Origin: Sitta carolinensis
Taxonomy: Eukaryota; Chordata; Aves; Passeriformes; Sittidae
Reading direction: 5' to 3'
NCBI GenBank assembly: GCA_032173965.1
Contig: JAVUNC010000006.1
Coordinates: 38,535,870-38,599,869, forward strand
Length of the DNA stretch: 64,000 nt
Below are positions 1 to 14,205 of this stretch, piece after piece. The position numbers and the translations under genes were made by a program. Within the stretch, counting starts at the first letter, position 1. The number at the start of each line of letters is the position of its first letter. A model generated the notes under the pieces. The model did no database searches and had not been told where the DNA came from. It saw nothing but the letters and a program-made list of their open reading frames with translations.

Positions 1-2040
1 AGTCCAGCATATGGTGTTAAGCCATAAAGAGATGCATACAATGGGTGTGTTTGTGCACAGAAAAAGCATTGTATTACTGTTATTTTGCATCACATTCTTG
101 GATGTATCACAAAAAGATATGGCCAATCTCTCTCAAGCAGTAATCATTTAAAGAAGTTACTTGGGCCGACTGCCTCCGGCTTCCTTGGAATACCCAGTTC
201 AACATTTTCAGCTTTTGTTTTTTTTTTTTTTTCCATATGGAAAAATATATATATATATCTTGAGTAAAAGAGATAGAACAGCTCTTTATTCTCTGTACCC
301 TATTCTACTCACATCATACATTGCAACAAATGAAAGTCCTTCCTGCCCAGGTCTTTAAGTTCCATGGAATCCATGGAATCCATGGAATCCCTTTTCTGTG
401 ACTTTTCTGTGGCTGAGTCTGCCAGCTGCTAGACAAACACAAGATAGATACAATAAAGATTTTCTTTTTTGTGAAGTTGGCACAATGTACAGCCGAGGCT
501 GAAACTGGGATACTCAGGTCAGAGCTACTTCTTTAGATAGGCAGGTACAGACTGTGACAGCCAGGGAACTGAAGTGACCTGTAGCCAGTTAAGAGCACAG
601 GGCCAGCACAACAGGCTCTTCTTGATGCTTAATGTCTTCTGGTTTGTAATGGCAAAAGTAAGACCAGGCTGGTTATGTCTCCTAAGCCTAGGAAATATGC
701 AAGTATTTCAACTCCCCATTACCATAAGCTGGCAGTTTAGAATATGCAGAAGTCAAGCTCTGATTTGTCTAAAGTGACAGCAGAAGGCAGGGCTAAACTA
801 TGACAAGTTGTTGTATCCATATTCTTTGTTTAGACTACTCTGCCTCTTTCCCTGTGGGATACTCTCATGTGAAAGCTGCTCTCTGGGAGATTTACATTAG
901 TTTAGATGAAAACAAAGAATGAAAAGGACTTATTTTTATGCACCATGGACTGTAACTGAAACACTGTGAGTACATGGCAGCTGCTGTTTGACACTGGACA
1001 CAACAGGCGTAATGTCACAGTTTAGAGGCAGAAGAGAAAATATTTCTGGCAACATTTAACATGTCTTAGGTTATTATTACTAGACACAAATGCAAACAAA
1101 ACCAGCTTTTCTGCAAAGCAATGAGTAGTCTCTCTCTCTCACACACACATCATACTTCTAGTCCTCAGAAATCCATGATGTGGGTTGCTATTAGGAAAAA
1201 AAGTGGTATGATGCTGTAATTCATATGCAGCAAGCCAAATATTTCAGGAAGATATGGACAAGCACTGTACCAACAATCTACCCACAAACCATAATTTTTA
1301 AGAAAGAAAAAAGTAAGTATTTTAGACAGATCAAAAGTATATGGATGGATTAATCATGATGGTCAATGCTTCCCGGTAGTGTCAAACTAATTATTCACGT
1401 GCCTCCCGTCCCTGTGTACGTATTTCAGCCAAGAAATCCTGGACAGAAAGACAACCATGTCAGCATGCAAGAGCAACGTGAAAATTGCACTGGATCGGAT
1501 GCCACCAGTACCAGGTTGTACTGTCAGATTTGACTTTGTGTACAGCCACATTCAGATAACCTAAATTCTATTGACCTCCAAAGCCTGTTAGGTGTTTCCA
1601 ATTAGGCACCCTGATAACCTGGACTGAAGTTACAGAAAGCAGTAAACCCGAGATTTCAGCAGAGCTTGGGCTGTTTAAATGTGGCAACAGTTTCTGACTC
1701 AGCAAACTGCTTTGCCTCTCCATGTCCCACTTACTCATCTTAGAATAAGAAATACAAAAACTGGTTGCTTGTCCTCTAGCAGTGCTATGATGGTCTAAGA
1801 AGCTGCATAAAATTCTTTGAGATAGCAATTTAAAAATAGCTAAGGAAAAAGTTAGTAAAAGAAAAAGACTTACTAATACAGAATGGCATATGAAATATTA
1901 TAACCACGACAAAACTGCAATGAGTCTCCTCAGTTCTTTACAGCATAAGGTGATGACCATTTCTGAGGACAAGGAAAAAAAATACAACCCTCCCTTGGGA
2001 TTTAATACAATTAAGCATATCAAAGAGGTTATTTGCATTC
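1..2040. other. AT-rich non-coding DNA, no gene seen
   Basis: I see no supportable exon here. Open frames of 60-86 codons occur on both strands but overlap and carry no domain-like content. The stretch contains a 15-base T run (218-232) followed by a short TA run near 246-258, a three-copy 9-bp tandem repeat at 361-389, and a short TC/AC microsatellite near 1131-1149. It could be intergenic or intronic; nothing in the sequence decides which. Confidence 0.6.
361..389. repeat. Three-copy 9-bp tandem repeat (CCATGGAAT)
   Basis: The unit CCATGGAAT is repeated three times without mismatch, and each copy contains an NcoI-type palindrome CCATGG. It is too short to be called a satellite and is probably replication slippage. 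No gene overlaps it. Confidence 0.85.
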
Positions 2041-2044
2041 ATCT

Positions 2045-2130
2045 GTAGCAACTGGCACTGGCCACAGTCAAAAGACAGAATACCAGACCAGATGGACCAC
2101 TTTATACGGAAATTCTTATAATCTTCTGTG
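2045..2130 (+). mobile_element. Ancient CR1-type LINE 3' tail fragment
   Basis: The stretch reading GGCACTGGCCACAGTCAAAA, then a segment containing ACCAGATGGACCA, and ending TTCTTATAATCTTCTGTG resembles the 3' terminal region of old CR1 elements common in turtles, crocodiles and birds. Those copies typically read as a 'gatggacc...' box shortly before a TTCTTATG-like tail. The match is from memory of the consensus. Divergence is high and no coding part remains, so this is a molecular fossil. A chance resemblance is possible. Confidence 0.45.
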
Positions 2131-2139
2131 ATTAATTTC

Positions 2140-5100
2140 TTCCTTCAGGTTGGATATGTCTCTTCAAATTGTGTATCAACATCTAACCAAAACTGATGCT
2201 GACATACCATTGATTGTACTGTGAGTTTATCTGCAGCTCAGCATTCTGGGACAGTTTAGTCCCTTGCTTACCTCAACTAAAGCAGGATTTCTTTTTCTGT
2301 GAATTTCTACATTTACTCACACATTTTCCAAGCCTTGTCCTCAGAGATTACTAACAGAGTCCATGACTCAACTGTAATTTGAACAAAAAATCTTTTTTAC
2401 TTCCTGAATCTTTGCTACTGTAAGACTGTAGCATGCAAAAATAAAGACTATAAGACTCCAAATAATTTTCTAATAGTGCAGTCTTGTCTATAAACTTACA
2501 GAGCCTAGGTTTGCATGGCAGGATCCTAAAACTTTCCCACAAATTCTTCTGGAACGACTGCACCATTTTTCTGTGATTCATACAAAGACATGCGAAGCAA
2601 GGGTGAAATAAAACAGAAAAGATAACAGAAATCTTGTCTTTTACAAGAGTCGCCCATTGCATATTTTTTTGTTTGAGGACCATGAAGGTAAGGATAATTA
2701 ATTATTTTTTTTCCTTATTTTATTCATAAATAATTTACTTTACAAATAATTACAAATCATTAGCACTGCAGTATAAAATGATGACATACTATAGTACATC
2801 AGGGATTTTGTTGCCACTTCTTGACTAACTAAGACTTCTGCAAACGTCAGGTTCAGCCACATGAAGACCAGGGTCTGAAAAATGCTCTCTAGTAGGTGCC
2901 CTTGAATGAAGGAATACAAAAAGGTTATAGAAAAGGGTTGATGTAGAATGGTTGCTGAGGGAGTAAAATGGGACAAAAGAACGAGCTGCTGCAGATATGA
3001 CTGCTTCATCTCTACATAGTATTTAGCAGGAAATACTCTCCACACACAGCCCCTAGCCTTTTCCTGAACCTGAACTCAGCTCCCTTATGGACATGAATTC
3101 AGCACCATCCTAAACTCAGCAGAAATCTAAAAACCAGACACTGTTTCTAAAGAGAAGCAAGTTTCCCCAGGAGAAATACTGCACGTATCCTTATGTATGC
3201 ACGGAGGGGTGCCCCTGCAAAAATGCCCACTATTCAGACACTGCATCTGAACCAAGTGCTCCTCTTAGGCTCTTGTGTAACAGAGGAGCACACAGGCAAG
3301 CACACACCCCGAGGCACCACTGCTGACTGTCATACAGCCCTGCCTCTACCTGGGCCTGGCCCAGTGACCTTCTTAGCAACACAAATAAAGCACTGCACAA
3401 CTCTCCTCTTGCCAAGCAGCAGCAGAATCCACCCTTTCTCCCTCCATGAAAAAAATGTGCCTTAAGTCTTTAGACTGATAGGCAATAAGTTAAATTTTTT
3501 AATATCTTGTTCTAGATATTGACAATAAGACTTCCAAAAATACGTGGTGAAAAAAATAATAAAAAAGAAAACTAAATGGGTGAGTCAATCATCACAGTAA
3601 CTGGACTTTTAAACCATACAGAATACTCTGAAGTCTAGATCCAAGGTCAAAAAGGTGTGAGGCTGAAAGACCACTGTACTTTGAACATCAGTAACTTGGG
3701 GCTCTGGTGCACAAGATGCATATCCCACAGCATTCTTCAGAGAACTTAAAACTCCAGCTCAGATAAAGAGGAGTCAACAGGAAAGGGCAGCCCCTTTGCT
3801 GAGCTCTGACACTGCTCCTTCCTGTCCTGTTAATTTAGTGTATTTTTCCCTTTACCTTGAAATTGCCTGTCTCTTTTCTTGAGCATTACTTGGGTCTTCA
3901 ATGGCTCTTCTAATGCTTCCCTCTACTTCTTATCAAAAAGAAAGAATGGGAACAAATTTATACTTCAGCTTAATTTCCATCTTCCTCCTCTTTTCTCCCT
4001 CCCCTCTTCCTTCCCTTGATTGCTGAAATCACCTCAATAATTTTGTTCACAATTTTTGGTAAAATGAATTGATTGAACGGTTGCAGACAAAATCTAACTT
4101 GTGACAGAAGCAAAAGATAGCCTACAGGGACAATGAAAGTAGAGGCTGGGGTATACAGTCCGCTGCTGGGCCTCTAGTCTAAAAAATCCCCTCAGATTTC
4201 TAAAACCAGTGAAGAGAAACACATGTCCACAATTCTCCTCGAAGCAGTAAATGAAACCATCACCAGCAGTAGAAACTGCTCTCACAAAGAAAGGACTGAA
4301 ACAAAACACTGCACCCAACCACACAGCCCAGGCATTTCCTGTATTTATGCCAATGTATTCTTAGGATAAGAATCAGTATTTCTTTGCAGAATTGGCTTCC
4401 TAAAAAGGCACTAATCCTTCTCAGGATTTCTTCCAAAGAGAGTACCAGGAGCCATACCACTGGAATATTTCTTTAAATTCCAGGGACCAAATATTCTGGC
4501 CGAAGTTTGAAGATACCTTTCTAAAATGTTGGAAAAGAAAAGCAACAATATAGTTCTTTTCCTTTCATATGTGTTATGTCAGGATCTAGCAAGATTTTAA
4601 AAAATCATCATATTTTTGCACTACAGCATAAAGAAAGTGAATCACCTGGCAATGTATGATTCACCATCCAGTGTATCAAGATAAGCCAGGAGCAGAGCTA
4701 GGGAAAATGTTTGGGGCTTCTTGTCTTCAGTTCTGTTCCATGCTGCTGCTGCTGAGGAAAAACCTCTTCAGCACAGCTCATTAACAACTGCAGTATGGCT
4801 TCAATGACATCAATGGCAAAATTTCTCTCCAAGGAAAGCACAAAAGGCCCAGGTTTTGACCATTTCTCAAACAGTTATCAAGTATTAATTAGACCAGTAG
4901 GGGAGGCTGCTCATTTTGCTAGTGTATATTGCCTAACGACTGGGCCAGGAAAAGTAGCCAAGTATATGGCTTGTTAAGTAGAAATTAACCTGTCTGGAAT
5001 AACAATTGCCTGAATTGAAATAAGCTTTGATACACACCACTGGTGGAATTTGCCACCCTCCCATCAGAGCAGAATTTGCCAGCTCGATATTTGGTTACAA

Positions 5101-7870
5101 GATATATTCCTTTTTATACTACATAAATGCACATCAATTCTAAAGGACAGGCACCCACATCACTTATTCTGTTCCAGCCTACTTCAATCCTGGCATGTTC
5201 ATAGTGCCTAGTATCAGAAAAATAAGTTACAAGGTAAATGGATGTTTATAGGGCACAGACACTTTTTGCCTCCAGATTCTCCATCCAAAAAAAAAAAAAA
5301 TACTAAAAGTTAGTAAGAATTCTTTGCTCTGTTTCTCTTCTTCAAGCCTCTACAAGGTGCTGAATACATTTCTCAAGGAAAATTAGTTTCTTTGTCTTTT
5401 CCTTGGTTCTAATGAACTGCCTCTGAACGCATGAGGGGACAGGAAGGAGAGCAAACTCCATGGTGAGATAATAAAAAGTGAAAAGGCATTCAAAGCCATC
5501 AGTATCTTCCAAACTTACACTGACAGAAATATGCTGGACTGTAGACAGGGGAGCAAGATCAGGGAAACTTAGAATAGCTTTGGCATTCATTACTAAACTA
5601 CAAAGAAAAGATGACATTGGGGGAGTGGAGGTCAACTCACAGAGACGTTACACAAGCACATGATTAGATGTAGGCCACATAAACTGAGGATCACTCTAGG
5701 TCCTAGCCAGGCCACCAGCATTCCTAAACACTGTACCCAGTGAACATCAGTGAATGGCAAACTCTCCTGTGAAAGCACAGAACATCATAATTATCAATAG
5801 CATAATGAGAATATGAGAAAAGCTGAGATGAGCTACTTGTCTATTTACATTAGACAAGTAAATCAAGAACAAATAAAGGAAAGAGAAATATGTCAGGTTT
5901 CAACTGTTTCCACTTTCATTTCACCAGATCCTAAAAGATCCACAGTGCTTGTAAGTAAGAAAACATGCCTACATAACTGCAAGCTCCAGGAGTCTTTGGA
6001 GTGAAACTGTCTCAGATGATCACCATAACTCAGGAAGTTACAAAAGATGAAGGCTTTAATGCAATAAACATAGGAATTCCTAAGCATTAAACCAGACAGT
6101 ATGAATCTTTCCAGAGTAGAAGCAAAGCAGAGACCTTGGCAGAACCCATTTTCTATGTGTAGTCCAGTTAATGTAACAACCAAATAAAATTAATCAGGTC
6201 TTTCTTTTTTTTCGCCTTTTTTTTTTTTTTTTTAATTCTCTTCTTCAGAAACATTTGAATTGCTTCATCAATTTCAACAACTGTATTATGTGTGCTCTCC
6301 CTTAACCGCCCTGTAGTTGACTTCCCAACGCTACTTGGGGAATTTCCATATTCTGCTGCTCTGCTCTCATGCTCATAGTTGAAGTATTCATGAGAATAGG
6401 AGGACTTTTGTGCACTGAAACATTGGTAGCTGAGACAGCAAGCACACAGAACCAGATAGACAGAAATATTTCCAGACATCACCCCGGTAAGATCTCCACT
6501 GGCTGGCATTATTAAGCAAACCAGCTGGAGCAGCAGCAGCGGGCTGCTGTAACTACAGGATCCAGCCATGACAGGAAGCCATGAAAACCCCTCACTGGGC
6601 AGTGCAGCAGATGAGCAAGGAAACAAAGGGTTCACCGAACATGTCCAGAAAATCAGTTCTTGTCATACAGCATGACATTAAAGATTGAACTTTTGGAAAA
6701 ACATCCAAACTTCACCTCACCACCCCTTCCAATAACTTGATCTTCTTAATTTAGATTAATGATCTTTCAATAATTTGACCTGATTCATATGCTGAATTCA
6801 TTTTAAATTCAAAATCAAGTTCCAAGGATAGCATAGAAACTGATTCTCTCTGAAGCAGAGCCTGGACTGCTGATTAAACTGATGGTACTCTCTTCCTGAG
6901 TTCTCTGGAAAACAAAGTCTTCCCTCATTCTTTACCATGTGGTATTCACAGAATAAAGAAAGGGTCTTTTTTTAGCAATATTTTTTACGTCTTTCTGATT
7001 CATTCACCCTGTCCATTGATCTTCTGCAAACACAAGACCCTTTATAGATTGTAAAATACTTCCCCCTCTTCTGCCCTCCATTATCAAGAATGCAAAAAGA
7101 TGAAAGATGCAAAACTAAGAGAAGATAAAGTAAACCTTAGCACTGGATCAATTTAGTAATGTCCTTTATCAGCCCCACTATTCATGCTTCACAACTACTA
7201 TAACTCACACTAACTTCATTTTCATCTTAATACACCATACAGAAAAGCAGCCTAAATATACATCCCCAGATATAAAGCATATAATCTGTAAACTCAGGAA
7301 CAGGCAGATCATTTCTAGTAGTTTCTAACGTAGCAAAAACCACAATTTACACCCAAAGCATATAATTATATTCAAATTCTAAAAGACAGTTTCGGAAGTA
7401 CTTTAAATTCATAGTTTGGGGGAAAGTCACTCAGGGATATAAGTAGTTGTTTTAATGTGCAAAAACAACACACACACACAGAATGCAAGAGAAGTTATAT
7501 GCAAGAGTGGTGAGAGTCATGGTGAATCACAGGTCCCTTTGCTCCAGCTGCTCCCTGGAGTTTGGCACAGCCAGCACTCAGCCAAAATGCTCTCCTGCTC
7601 CTTCAGAAACACCAGTGCTGGGATTTGGCACTAGAGCCTGTCCAGGCTTTAAAACTGTAAGGAAAAACATAACTAGTATGTATGTTCAGAATTTGAAGGT
7701 GTCTTGCTTGTCATTCAAGAAGAGATACAAGCAAGCTGCTCTTTTAAGGTTCTCTGACACCTAAAGCCCAAGAGGACTACTGGGGTTTCATTCATTTCTG
7801 TGGCTCCCTGCCAGGGATCTTAAAGCACACAGATGCACCAGAACTGCTCGCCTCTCTGAGGTGAAAAAAT
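2140..7870. other. Non-coding DNA, no gene seen
   Basis: No exon can be supported. The longest open frame is a 155-codon minus-strand frame at 6168-6635, which ends in a lysine run encoded by an A tract (a 17-base T run at 6217-6233 on the plus strand). It has no recognisable domain and I treat it as chance or an old retroposed fragment. A short CA microsatellite lies near 7465-7481 and a short A run near 5287-5300. The remainder is unstructured AT-rich sequence. Confidence 0.55.
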
Positions 7871-7879
7871 GGTTTTCTC

Positions 7880-7975
7880 TTCATTTCACAGACAAGGAAA
7901 ACAAGTCAGAATGCAATATTTTGTCAAGGTCGTATAACAAGTCAGAGCCATCGGTCAACTGCATGTCATCTTGAG
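7880..7975 (+). mobile_element. MIR/CORE-SINE-like fragment
   Basis: The order of short blocks TTCATTTCACAGACAAGGAAAA, then CAAGGTCGTATAACAAGTCAGAG, follows the central and 3' part of MIR-type SINEs. These typically read 'ttttacagatgaggaaactg ... caaggtcacacagctagtaagtggcag'. Orientation is plus. Only about 100 bases survive and divergence is large, which fits an amniote-age insertion. The call rests on pattern memory, not alignment. Confidence 0.6.
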
Positions 7976-7984
7976 TACGGAGGT

Positions 7985-10900
7985 TACACAGAAGACATGA
8001 AAATCTTTTTTTTTTCTAGTACAAATGAGCTTACATAGACCACCAGGCCAGCAAATAAAAAAAACAACCGAACAAAAAAAAGTGCAACAACACCCCCCAA
8101 AAAAAAAACCCCAAGAAAACAAGGCAGCCAAATCAGCACAGGACTGTCATCCTGGGCAACTACACAGAGAGCTGGTCTTCTTAAAGCACAGCACATGGAA
8201 CAGACAAAACTTATACTCCTAGCACTTAGAAGCTCCACCTCTTTATTCAGTTACCTCCTCTATGGCAAACCATGGAAACCCCACCACCAGCTAGAGACTA
8301 TTCTGTTCCTGTCAGTATTGCCACATTACATGACCTAGGTGTGTTTTCCTTCTTCTAGTGAGATGCGTAAGGAATTTGGAGCTCCCAACAGCACAGTATA
8401 CAATAACCCAGTGGCTGTCATAACACTGTTCAAACATATATTTTCATGCCATGGCAAAAGAAGAGAAAGAAAAATAAAACAACAAGAAAAACTAGCCAGA
8501 ATTGTTAAGAAAAAAATTCTTATATTTTTAAATGTAGAAATATTATAAAAGGTAACATTCTCACTCTGCAGTATTCTGACAACACAGCTGATGACACATA
8601 AACATATATTCTTTACAACATCAATGCCTATACAAAGCATACAGCAGGATCCTTTATCTGTCTTTGAAAAGTAGTCACCTCTGCAGCAGAATGTCACAGC
8701 TGCTTGAAAAGTCAGGGTTGTATTACCCAAAAGCAGAAACAATAAAGAAACCTCTCTCCAGTCTAAATTGCAAAGGAAATACAAGGAGGAAAAAAGCCCT
8801 GATCTAATTCTGGCTAGGAGTAACATTCCCCCCTTTTCAAAATGTGCTATGAGATACTGAGCAAGCACAAAGTAGCCCTCAGAGGAGACTTTTTTACAGG
8901 TCTAAAGAGACGTGTATGTTCAGCAGTATAGGTCTGAGCAACATTTCAAAGAGCACAGAGACATATATTAAATAAGACTGACAGGGTTCAACAGTAAGTT
9001 TCTCATGTTCCAGATCTCATAAGATCATTGGGATCTCCTAAGAACCAGTACCAGGTGAACAGACATTAACATCAGTTTTGGAGATCAATACAAACTATTC
9101 CAAGTTGGGAATTGTTAATACAGTGCACAGAATGAGAAGACAAAGCACCTGATCGGAAATTGTTTCATAGAAAAACATGCACACAATAAGTCAAATAGCA
9201 ACCTCATTTTGAGGAAACAGCCTTTATACACACAAGATTTTTTCTGTGTTCAACTGCTGAAAACTGCTTTCTGAGAAGAGCTAGACAGCACAGGAAGGGA
9301 AAAGCCCGACTATGATCACTTAAAACTCCAAGTGAGTGAGTTTGGATGCTTTGATTTCTGGATAGCCAGCTTGAGAAAATTTAAGGAGATTGCCTTTTAA
9401 AATAATTAATCATTGTTATTATCTCTGAGGAAGGGAATGCAAACATTCAGGCATACAGTAGCACTAGTCTTTGCCAAAAATTTAGGTTTCATTGTTGATA
9501 CAAGAATAAAGGCAAGCCACAGAAAGCAGACAAACTTCTAGCTTTTCACCTTTACAGAACTTAATTGCAACCTTAATTTCAGCTCTGAGTGAAGATCATT
9601 TTGCTGGGTCGCTGACTGCTCTGTACAGAGCAATTTTTTCCATTTTTTTGAAGCTACCAAACTATGCTCAAAGTAATCTCCTGTGAAGGAAGAACAGGAA
9701 AGGTCCTGATTTGTACTGGGGAATAGGCAGTGCCAAGGATAGGGAATTTTTTTCCTATCATAAAGAAAAAGTAGTATTGCAAGAACATAGAACCTTGAGA
9801 TAAGGAATAGGTCACACTGGAGGAGCAGCAAGGACATATGTATTTTAAAAAGGGTACACTGCTACAGCTGTGTGTGGCAATCTTTGACACTGGTGTGCAG
9901 AATACCTGCCTATTTTATGGAAACGCTCTCTTGATTTGTCCAAGCATTCACTCTCATTTGCTGATTTAAAAAAAAGATAGAAGGAAATGCTTCATATACA
10001 TAAAAGAACTTCTAAGAATTGATTCAGGCCTGAAGGCTATACCTACAATATCTAGCATTGCTCATTACCAGTCCTCACAACAGACCTACACTTTTTCCTA
10101 TGACTAGCGCAACAGCCTGGGCTAGCCTAGGCCCCACAAACTGAAGAGGAAGTATCCTGTGCCCACCACTGCTCCCATAGCTGCAGAGCATTCCCTGCAG
10201 GCAGGGGCAATCTGCACAAGACATCACACATTGCCTCTGTGCACCCCTGCTCCACAGCCATTAAGGACAGACAGAGAACAAACAGCTGGAGGAGCAAAAG
10301 AAAAAGCTAATTAATTAATTCATCACCAAGACCAAACACACACAAATCCCTTCATTTTATCTCTCAGCCAGAGGCACGCATTATTCATCAGCTGAGGCAA
10401 CGAGGATGTGGAAAGAGGGGCTGTGAAGTCACTGCTACAGGCTCCGGTAAAGCAGCTGACCCAGCACGGCGCTAAATAGCCCAGGGGAGACAGGATTCAG
10501 CACATGTGAACTTTCGATAAACACAGCCCCAACTTTGTTTCTCCCTCTGTTTCACAAGCCCCAAGTGAAACAAAAAGGAATCAGGGTTTCCCTCCCTGTT
10601 ATTCAGGGATAAAGATTCTGCTAGTCTAGGAAGGTCCTTACATGGAAAAAAGATTTGTTCTAAATTGCTGAAGTCCCCTGCCTGACCAGGCTCACTCCCC
10701 TGCTGACAAGGAGGTAAACCTGTTAGAAAGACTTTCTCCTTGAGAAGATGCGCTGTGCCAAGTTTTGCATTTGCAGGTTGCAGCCCAACTAGCATAAAGC
10801 ACCAGCTGGGTGATCTCAGAATTAACACTCATAACACCACCACAGTAGCAACTGCCAGATCAGGGTCCAGTCCCGCTCAAGGTAAGCCACAAGAAGGTTT

Positions 10901-13290
10901 TCCACTGATTTTAAAGGAGCACTAGACATAGACGCCAAACAAGTGTTCATTGCTTGTGAGAACATTTATTTTTCCTCTGTGCTAGATATCAATTTGCTTC
11001 TTCAAACAGATTGAAATCCACTGGGATGTAGGAGAAAAAAGGAAAATATGTTTAAATACAAGACTGAGTCCCAGTGGTCAGCACTGTGGGGCTGGAAGAC
11101 AACACAGCAGGGTGGCCATGATCCTAATCTGATTCCTTCCAAAACTAGTATTAATGTAGCCACCAAGCAGGGCAGCAAACAGAATGAATTTCTTATTTCC
11201 CTCTAGGAAAAACAAATAATCAAAATCCCAGGAAACACAGGGAGTGCACAGCCTCCTTAGAATCTGACTCCTCAACGCTGTTACAGATCCAAGTTCCAAG
11301 GGCCTCTGTTGTGCAACAGTGAAAGAACACACAAAAATAAACCATGCATGTTTCCAAGACCAGCTGTCTTTGTGGTCTTTTCTTCCTCTCTCTCTATCTT
11401 CCTCTCTCTGTCCATCCCATTCACCCCCTTATTCATGGCCAAACAGGGTTTTTATGACAGCTTTGCTACATGGCTTGATAAGAAAAACAAAACAAAACAA
11501 AAACAAAAAAAAAGCACCAAAAAAAACCCCAAACAAACTGAACAACTCACACTGACTTATGTACTAGCCTGAGTTCCCTGAGCTCTCTATTCCCCTTGAT
11601 TCCTTTCTGCAATGGGGACACAGAAAAAATGTCTGTTTCGCACTGAAGCTGATAACTGCTTTTGCTCCTGGCTCTTAAATTAGGCTTTGCTTGACTTTCA
11701 GGGCAGATGGAAAAGCCATCAAGGAGGAAAGAGCTATTATTTCTTGACCAGGAAACACACAGTAGACTCTCACACAGACTACTGCCTGACTTTTACAGCA
11801 AAGCCAAACACTATCATATTTTGTGACATCCTTCTCTCTTTTCCTCACGAGTGACCTATGAGCTAGACTTAGCTATCTCCTTTCATCACAGTAGAACTAA
11901 GCTACAGAAGCTGGGCTGTTGAAAACCCTTTGGGGCAGTGACTGGCTGATTCCTCATATTTCTCACTTTAGCACAACAGGAACTCTCTCACATGGTCCTC
12001 AAGCATTGCTGCAAATAACAGGGCTCCTGCTGCTAGTGATTAATAACCCATAACTGAGTTTCACATGGGTGGTGCTTAACAGATGGTCTTGATGTCTTAG
12101 CATGGCATTGGTTCCCTTCCCATGTGGGACCTGAATGTTTTTCCTGTATTTTAGGATGGATGTGAACTTTGGAGCAGAAGTGGGAGTTTGATAGGCTGAT
12201 AGTGCCACTTATGTCTGCAGAAATGGCTGAACACCTCCCTCTCAACCTACTGCACCCACTGCCACTTCAGTCCTGAGTACTCGTCTCTGCAGCACAGTAC
12301 TGTTCTGCAGTGCCCTGGGCTCCCCCTCCCGCACTGCCACAACACCGACAACCTACCTTGCAGAGCTCCCCGTCACCCTCTTCCAGTGCCCTCCAGCAGC
12401 TCTGCCAGAACACCTCCTGCTAGCACAGCCGTGCTCTGCTGGTGCTCAGCTGTGACCTGCAGCATCTGCCTCCTGGCTGTGTTCCTGAGCCCTTTCCCTC
12501 TCCAACGCACCTCGGCTCAGACCTGCAACACCAAGCTTCTTCTACAACTCTTCCAACTCCTCCTTTCATTGGAGGTCCCTTCAATGCTGTGCCATCTGAA
12601 CCCTTCAGACTGCTGGTCGTCTGAGCACGCATCTGGGGTGCTCCAGGTTCAATACCCATGTAACCCTGACACAGCCCTGCCAGCACATCCTCATAGTCCC
12701 TGCTGCAGCCATGTCATGTGTCATTTCAACCAACTGTTCCAGGGCTCTTCCCTTCCCTCTTCTTTAAAGCATTCCTACGCCTCATTTCTGATACTGTTTC
12801 TCCTTCTTCTGGCCCTGCACAAATGTGAATCTCTAGGTGAATACTCCTATGATAAAAGGCCAGACTTGATCCTGACCTGCAGCCCAGGAGGGAAAGAACC
12901 AGGGCTTGGCCTGCCTGCCTGTCCCAGCTGATATAACTAAAAACAGAAGCTGAGGGACAGAAGACAGGGGAAGGTGGAGGTGAGGGAGAGCCCCCACATC
13001 AGGCCTAGGCCAACTCCTGTCAGGGTGGGGAGACTTGAGAGAGGTGGGTAAGAGGCTGTGTAGGTCCAGCTGCTGAGCATTGCTCAGCATTTCCAGGGCA
13101 CGACGCTGGCCCCCTCACTCTCTCTTGGCATCTCTCAGGACATCCTCTTCCCCTTTTCCTTTGCTGCCAGAGTGAAAACCTACTCCCTATTATTTCCTGC
13201 TCCAGGGTTTCCCAGGAAGACACTACCAGATACCAAGCAGGAAGCCAGGAGCAGTAATGAGACCTCGCCTTTTCCTTTGTACGCCCCTTT
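7985..13290. other. Non-coding DNA with A-rich simple tracts
   Basis: No gene is supported. A-rich low-complexity DNA occurs at about 8050-8115 and 11485-11530. The composition becomes richer in G+C after about 12.2 kb on approach to the CpG island, which explains longer random open frames such as the 181-codon plus frame at 12386-12931. That frame is rich in Ser, Pro, Leu and Cys, has no domain pattern, and is crossed by frames on the opposite strand. I see no reason to call it coding. Confidence 0.55.
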
Positions 13291-14205
13291 CTTTCCTCAC
13301 CCAGGAACGCTGCGAGCGTGCAGGCACGGGAGGAGCGGCGGCGGCAATTCGCCGAGCCCCCGGCTGGCCATACCGCAGCTAGGAGACCGGGGAGCGAGGG
13401 CGGCCGGCGGGGAAGATGCGCTGCTGCAATGACCATGTCCGCCGCTACAAGCCAGGGAGTTAGTGATTCCCCGTCGCAGGATCCGAGCGGGACAGGAGCA
13501 GGTGCCCTTCCGCCGTCCCAAGCTGTTCGGCGCTGCCGTCTGACACGGAGCGACCCGAGCCCGCCCGGCTCCCACCCTCCGTCCTGCTGGCCCACACCGG
13601 CCGGGGAAGTTGGCTCTCGAAGCGGCGCGTCCTCAGCCCTCGGCTCTGCTCGGGGAGGGGGCAGGGGAGGAGTGGAGGGTTAATGCGGACGGGAGCTAAC
13701 GGCAGAAATATGAGGGGCAGGGAGGACCCCCCTCCCCGGAGACACAGCCATCGTCCCTGCTTCCCCTCTGCTGCTCCAACTGCTCTGCAAAAAGGTTAGA
13801 AAGAAACAAGAGTGGGAACCCACCGTGTCCTCCTCGGAGGGAGACAGGGGAGCGGTAGATAGAGATAGGCACTGAGTGGTGCTTGCTGCCGTGGAAATGA
13901 TGCTCATACTGAGCCTGAGAAACAGACGAGGAAGAAGAGGCAGAAGAAGCCACGTTAGAGGAACTCCACACAGAGCTGACGATACATCCCCAAAAGAGGG
14001 AGCACATCCACAGGGTCCAGGCGGGGCGGCGTCCCGGGCAAATGCTGGGGTCTATTCTCAGGTGCATGGTCAAGGCACAAGACACCTACAGACGGGCAGT
14101 CTGAATTCCAGCCAGGGAGAGAGAATAACGTTCATGATGCCAGGGGACCCATACTAGCAGAAAAGAGAGTCGCTTCCGAGGCTCTAGGGGTGTGCGTGTG
14201 TGCTC

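Noticed and set aside
12386..12931. 181-codon plus-strand open frame, one of the longest in the window
   Set aside because: Ser/Pro/Leu/Cys-rich with no domain pattern, no splice context, in a G+C-rising zone with competing frames on the other strand; treated as chance.
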